Assembly: GCF_000427825.1 (NCBI RefSeq)
Contig: NZ_KE386595.1
Coordinates: 62,001-126,000, forward strand
DNA: 64,000 nt
Source of the DNA: Thermocrispum municipale DSM 44069
GTDB lineage: Bacteria > Actinomycetota > Actinomycetes > Mycobacteriales > Pseudonocardiaceae
Direction of reading: 5' to 3'
Part shown: positions 61,190 through 64,000 of the stretch, in pieces
Layout: every line of letters begins with the position of its first letter
Numbering within the stretch: position 1 is the first letter of the stretch
Notes under the pieces: generated by a model
Seen by the model: only the letters and a program-made list of their open reading frames with translations
Database searches by the model: none
Told to the model about the DNA's origin: nothing
Program-made: the position numbers and the translations under genes

Positions 61190-64000
61190 CCGACCCGGCC
61201 CGGCACGTCACGGTCGGCCTGCCGGAGCCGAGCGAACTGTTCGGCCAATGCCGCCCGCGACTCCAGCCTGAGCGTGCGCAGGATCCGCACCACGTGGGCC
61301 TGCACGGTCCGCCGCGGCAACAACAGTTCCGCGGCGATCTCCGGGTTGGCCTTGCCGCGTGACACCAGTTCGGCGATCCGCCGCTCGACCGCCGACAACG
61401 ACTCCCAGCCCGCCCGTGTCGGAGCCGCGGTCTCGGCGTGCACCCCGTAGGCGGCCAGCCGCTGTTGGGCGCGGTGCCGGTCCCAGCGGGCCGACAGGTC
61501 GCCGTAGATCTCGACCGCTTCGCTCAGGCACCGCCCGGCGTCGTCGGGGCGCCCGGTTTCCGCGTGGATCTCGGCGAGGTCCTCCAGCGCCCACGCCAGT
61601 TCGACCTGGCGGCCGGCGGCGCGATGGTGGGCCACCACGGCCTTGCCTGCCGCGACGTCCCGGTCGATGAGCGCACGACACCACTGCAGGGCTGCATGCG
61701 CCCGCGCAGGCACCTTCTCCCGATCCGCCTCGTACTCGCACGCGGCCAGCGCGGCCCGCGCGGCCTCCTCGTCGCCGATGCGCCTGGCCAGCCGCGCGAT
61801 CCCCGGCAGCCACTGGTGGCGCAGCATCATCTGCGCATAGCCGACGTTGAGGATCGGCGACAGGATCGCCAGTGCCCGGTGCGGCTCCCCGGCCTGTTCG
61901 GCCGCGAGGGCCTGGGCGACCAGCAAGAAGTCGAAGCTCTCCCGTTCCGACCGGGTCTCCGGGGCGTGTACCGCGGCCGCGTCCAGGTGGTCGGCGGCCC
62001 GCCCGCGGTCGTCCCGGTGTCCGGCGATCAGCGCGGCCACCCCGTGCAGCAGCAGCGCCGCAGGACCGGGCTCGCGCAGCCCGTAGAACGAGATCTCCGG
62101 GCCGTCCTCGATGACCGTCTCCAGCTCGGCCATCGCCTCGTCCCAACGGCCCTCCCAGTAGTAGTGCACGGCGGCCGACACCTGCAGTCCGCTGGGCAGC
62201 GCGTGCTGCACGGTGATCTCCCGCGCCGAGCGCAGTGCCGCCCGCGCCTCCGGCAACCGGTCCAGGTTCTGCAGCGTGAACATCCGGTTGTCCAGCAGGT
62301 CGAAGTGGATGTCGGCCAGGTCCGGCCGGTCCCGGACGACCGCGAGTGCCCGATCGACATGCTGCAATGCGGCTTCGTGATCGCGCCGCATGGAGCAGAT
62401 CTGCCACAACGTCTGATGCGCGTGCGCCAAAAGGTAGGCGTCGCCGGTCCTCTCCGCGGTGGCGCACGCGGCCCACGCGTCGGCTTCTGCCGCGTCGATG
62501 TCGGACAAGTCGCCACGACGAAAGTTGACCAGCAGCGCTATGTGCCGCGAGCGCCAGATGTCCGGCAGCTTTGGGTCGGCCATCGACTCGGCGATGACCT
62601 CCTGCGCCAGTGACGTCTGCCCGCTGCGATGCAGCATCGCCGCGTACAGCTGGCGAAGTTCGGCGGTGCGCGCGGGCTCGCTGGAGAGCTCGATGGCCTG
62701 GCGAATGCGTTGCAATGTGGCCTCCGGGTCACGGGCCATGCGGAACAACACTCTGGCCAGTGCCGCGCTCAGCAGCTCCCGATGCCGTGCAGCCAGCGTC
62801 GGGATGTCGACCACGCGCTGCAACAGGTCGACCGCGATGTGCGGGGCACCGGTGGCCAGCTCGGCGCTGTGCGCGACCAGCCACTCCCCGACCCAGGTGT
62901 CGATCGCCTTCGGCGCGGCGATCAGCTGCTCGGCCACCCGGCGCACCGGCGCTCCGCCTGCGGCCAGGGCCTCCGCGGCTTGCCGGTGCAACGCCGAACG
63001 CATCGCCGCGGGGATGTCGGCGTAGAGCGCCTGCCGCAACAGCGGATGCCGGAACCGCAGCTGCAGGCCCGCGTCGACGAGGATGTTCGCCGCGACAGCC
63101 TCCTCGAACACACCGACCAACTCGGCCGGTGTCCGGCGCGTCACCGCGGCGACGTCGTCCACGGTGAACTCCGGCCCGAGCAGGGCGGCCATCCGCAGCG
63201 CATCGCGGGTCCGTTCGCTCACGCCTTCGAGCGTTCTGCCCATCGCCGCGATCAACGAGGTCGGCGGCTCGTAGGCCGGCTGGTCGACCTCGGCCACCCC
63301 GTCGACGACCTCGATGGCGCCGCCGCGCAGCAGGCCGTCGACCATCTCGCGCAGATACAACGGGTTGCCCTCGGCCCGGGCCGCCAGATCGAGCAACCCG
63401 CGGCCCGGGCGGGCCCGCACCTGCGCCGCCACCAGGTCCCGGCTCGCCTCGGAGTTCAGCGGGGCGAGCGTCAGCGTGGTGTGCCCGCGGGCGCTGACTC
63501 GCTGCCGTAGCTGCACCAGTTCGGGCCGGTTCGGCGCTGGACGGGCCGCGCCGATCAGCAGCAACGGCAACTGTCTGCTCGCCGCGGACAGCCGGTGCCA
63601 CACCAGCACCGACGCTTCGTCCGCCCACTGCATGTCGTCCAGCACCAGCACCTGCGGCGCTTCCGCACACAGCGTGTCGACCAGCGACAGCAGGCTGTCC
63701 ACGGCGGCCAGCACGGGGTCGGCCCCGTCGGTCACGGGGTCGGACGGGGTGCCTTGCAGTTGCCGCGCCAGAGCCGCTCGCCGGGGATCGGGTGAGCGGA
63801 CGTCGATGCCCAGACAGTCCAGGATCACCTGCAGCGGGAACCGTTGTGCCAGCTCGTCGGCCGCGGCCCAGGACAGTCGGCAGCCCCGCTCCTCCACCCC
63901 GGCCAATGCGGTAATGAGCAGCTCCGACTTGCCGATCCCCGCTGCGCCTTCCACCCACACCGAATGCCCACGGCCCGCCACCAGCGCGTCCACCCGGGAA
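61162..64000 (-). CDS. LAL-family ATPase regulator (5' end outside window)
   Basis: About 946 residues are visible; the frame stays open to the right edge, so the N-terminus is missing. Walker A EGAAGIGKSELL, Walker B VLVLDDMQWADEASVLVWHRL, TPR-like helical region, and C-terminal LuxR HTH (LSAVERRIAELVSRGKANPEIAAELLLPRRTVQAHVVRILRTLRL). Very similar over the ATPase to the SARP-LAL protein (DELxxRFPLxxxLxCLGxDVxSPDPxR in both), so the two are paralogues. Whether it too has a SARP domain cannot be seen. Confidence 0.92.
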   Translation of the reverse strand, partial: SRVDALVAGRGHSVWVEGAAGIGKSELLITALAGVEERGCRLSWAAADELAQRFPLQVILDCLGIDVRSPDPRRAALARQLQGTPSDPVTDGADPVLAAVDSLLSLVDTLCAEAPQVLVLDDMQWADEASVLVWHRLSAASRQLPLLLIGAARPAPNRPELVQLRQRVSARGHTTLTLAPLNSEASRDLVAAQVRARPGRGLLDLAARAEGNPLYLREMVDGLLRGGAIEVVDGVAEVDQPAYEPPTSLIAAMGRTLEGVSERTRDALRMAALLGPEFTVDDVAAVTRRTPAELVGVFEEAVAANILVDAGLQLRFRHPLLRQALYADIPAAMRSALHRQAAEALAAGGAPVRRVAEQLIAAPKAIDTWVGEWLVAHSAELATGAPHIAVDLLQRVVDIPTLAARHRELLSAALARVLFRMARDPEATLQRIRQAIELSSEPARTAELRQLYAAMLHRSGQTSLAQEVIAESMADPKLPDIWRSRHIALLVNFRRGDLSDIDAAEADAWAACATAERTGDAYLLAHAHQTLWQICSMRRDHEAALQHVDRALAVVRDRPDLADIHFDLLDNRMFTLQNLDRLPEARAALRSAREITVQHALPSGLQVSAAVHYYWEGRWDEAMAELETVIEDGPEISFYGLREPGPAALLLHGVAALIAGHRDDRGRAADHLDAAAVHAPETRSERESFDFLLVAQALAAEQAGEPHRALAILSPILNVGYAQMMLRHQWLPGIARLARRIGDEEAARAALAACEYEADREKVPARAHAALQWCRALIDRDVAAGKAVVAHHRAAGRQVELAWALEDLAEIHAETGRPDDAGRCLSEAVEIYGDLSARWDRHRAQQRLAAYGVHAETAAPTRAGWESLSAVERRIAELVSRGKANPEIAAELLLPRRTVQAHVVRILRTLRLESRAALAEQFARLRQADRDVPGRVGQMTSARRA

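Noticed and set aside
1-64000. Insertion sequences, prophage or attachment sites
   Set aside because: No transposase, integrase or phage protein motif and no flanking direct repeats were found; only the ligase scrap by ssrA hints at past rearrangement.

Overview
The window is high-GC actinobacterial DNA. The gene content points to the order Pseudonocardiales (Amycolatopsis/Saccharothrix-like): a hut operon ending in an M20 hydrolase, an XRE plus DUF397 pair beside a Methyltransf_19 enzyme, DUF3558 lipoprotein, sensor-domain histidine kinase, SARP/LAL regulators, dense GTG starts and many 4-bp ATGA/GTGA overlaps. The genus cannot be fixed from the sequence alone.

Layout. 1-2.1 kb: a visibly AT-richer block of small co-directional genes (WXG100/ESX-like protein, unknown, DUF3558 lipoprotein). 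2.9-10.6 kb: a five-gene histidine utilisation operon (hutH-hutU-M20 hydrolase-hutF-hutI) read leftward, and a divergent IclR regulator with a perfect dyad between them. 10.6-17.6 kb: a small unknown protein, an OsmC protein, then a sugar ABC importer without ATPase (lipoprotein, two permeases), a cytoplasmic-type GH3 N-acetylglucosaminidase and a ROK regulator; three related 21-bp dyads sit in front of the regulator and the importer. 17.6-25.4 kb: two PH-domain membrane proteins and a full seven-gene Mrp Na+/H+ antiporter operon (mrpABCDEFG). 25.5-26.6 kb: an orphan KhtT-like regulatory subunit, a C-terminal scrap of an adenylating enzyme and tmRNA (ssrA). 26.6-31.3 kb: a drug-type ABC exporter divergent from a sensor protein, histidine kinase and NarL/LiaR-type regulator. 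31.3-36.4 kb: housekeeping block ftsE-ftsX-smpB-amidohydrolase, prfB and a PadR regulator. 36.4-41 kb: SDR, YbaB-like protein, a nonsense-interrupted XRE regulator, DUF397 protein, SAM methyltransferase and alpha/beta hydrolase. 41.4-43.7 kb: a secreted GH3 beta-glucosidase. 43.8-50.8 kb: a self-contained phosphotransferase locus (DeoR regulator, PfkB kinase, mannitol-type EIIC, EIIB, EIIA, a zinc dehydrogenase, HPr and Enzyme I). 51-64 kb: a CebEFG-like cellobiose importer with a GH1 beta-glucosidase, flanked by two receiver-degenerate LuxR proteins and two giant LAL-type ATPase regulators, one fused to an N-terminal SARP domain; the last runs off the window.

How the parts fit. Four loci handle carbon and nitrogen acquisition (histidine, amino-sugar oligomers, hexitols, beta-glucosides), each with a local regulator, and two ABC importers rely on an ATPase encoded elsewhere (MsiK-type). 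Trans-translation is represented by both ssrA and smpB about 5.6 kb apart. Points most worth checking: the CTG start of the CebF-like permease, the amber-interrupted XRE gene, the ROK and HutR operators, the MDR dehydrogenase plus 1-phosphofructokinase-type kinase in a mannitol-type PTS locus, and the paired LuxR/LAL regulators.
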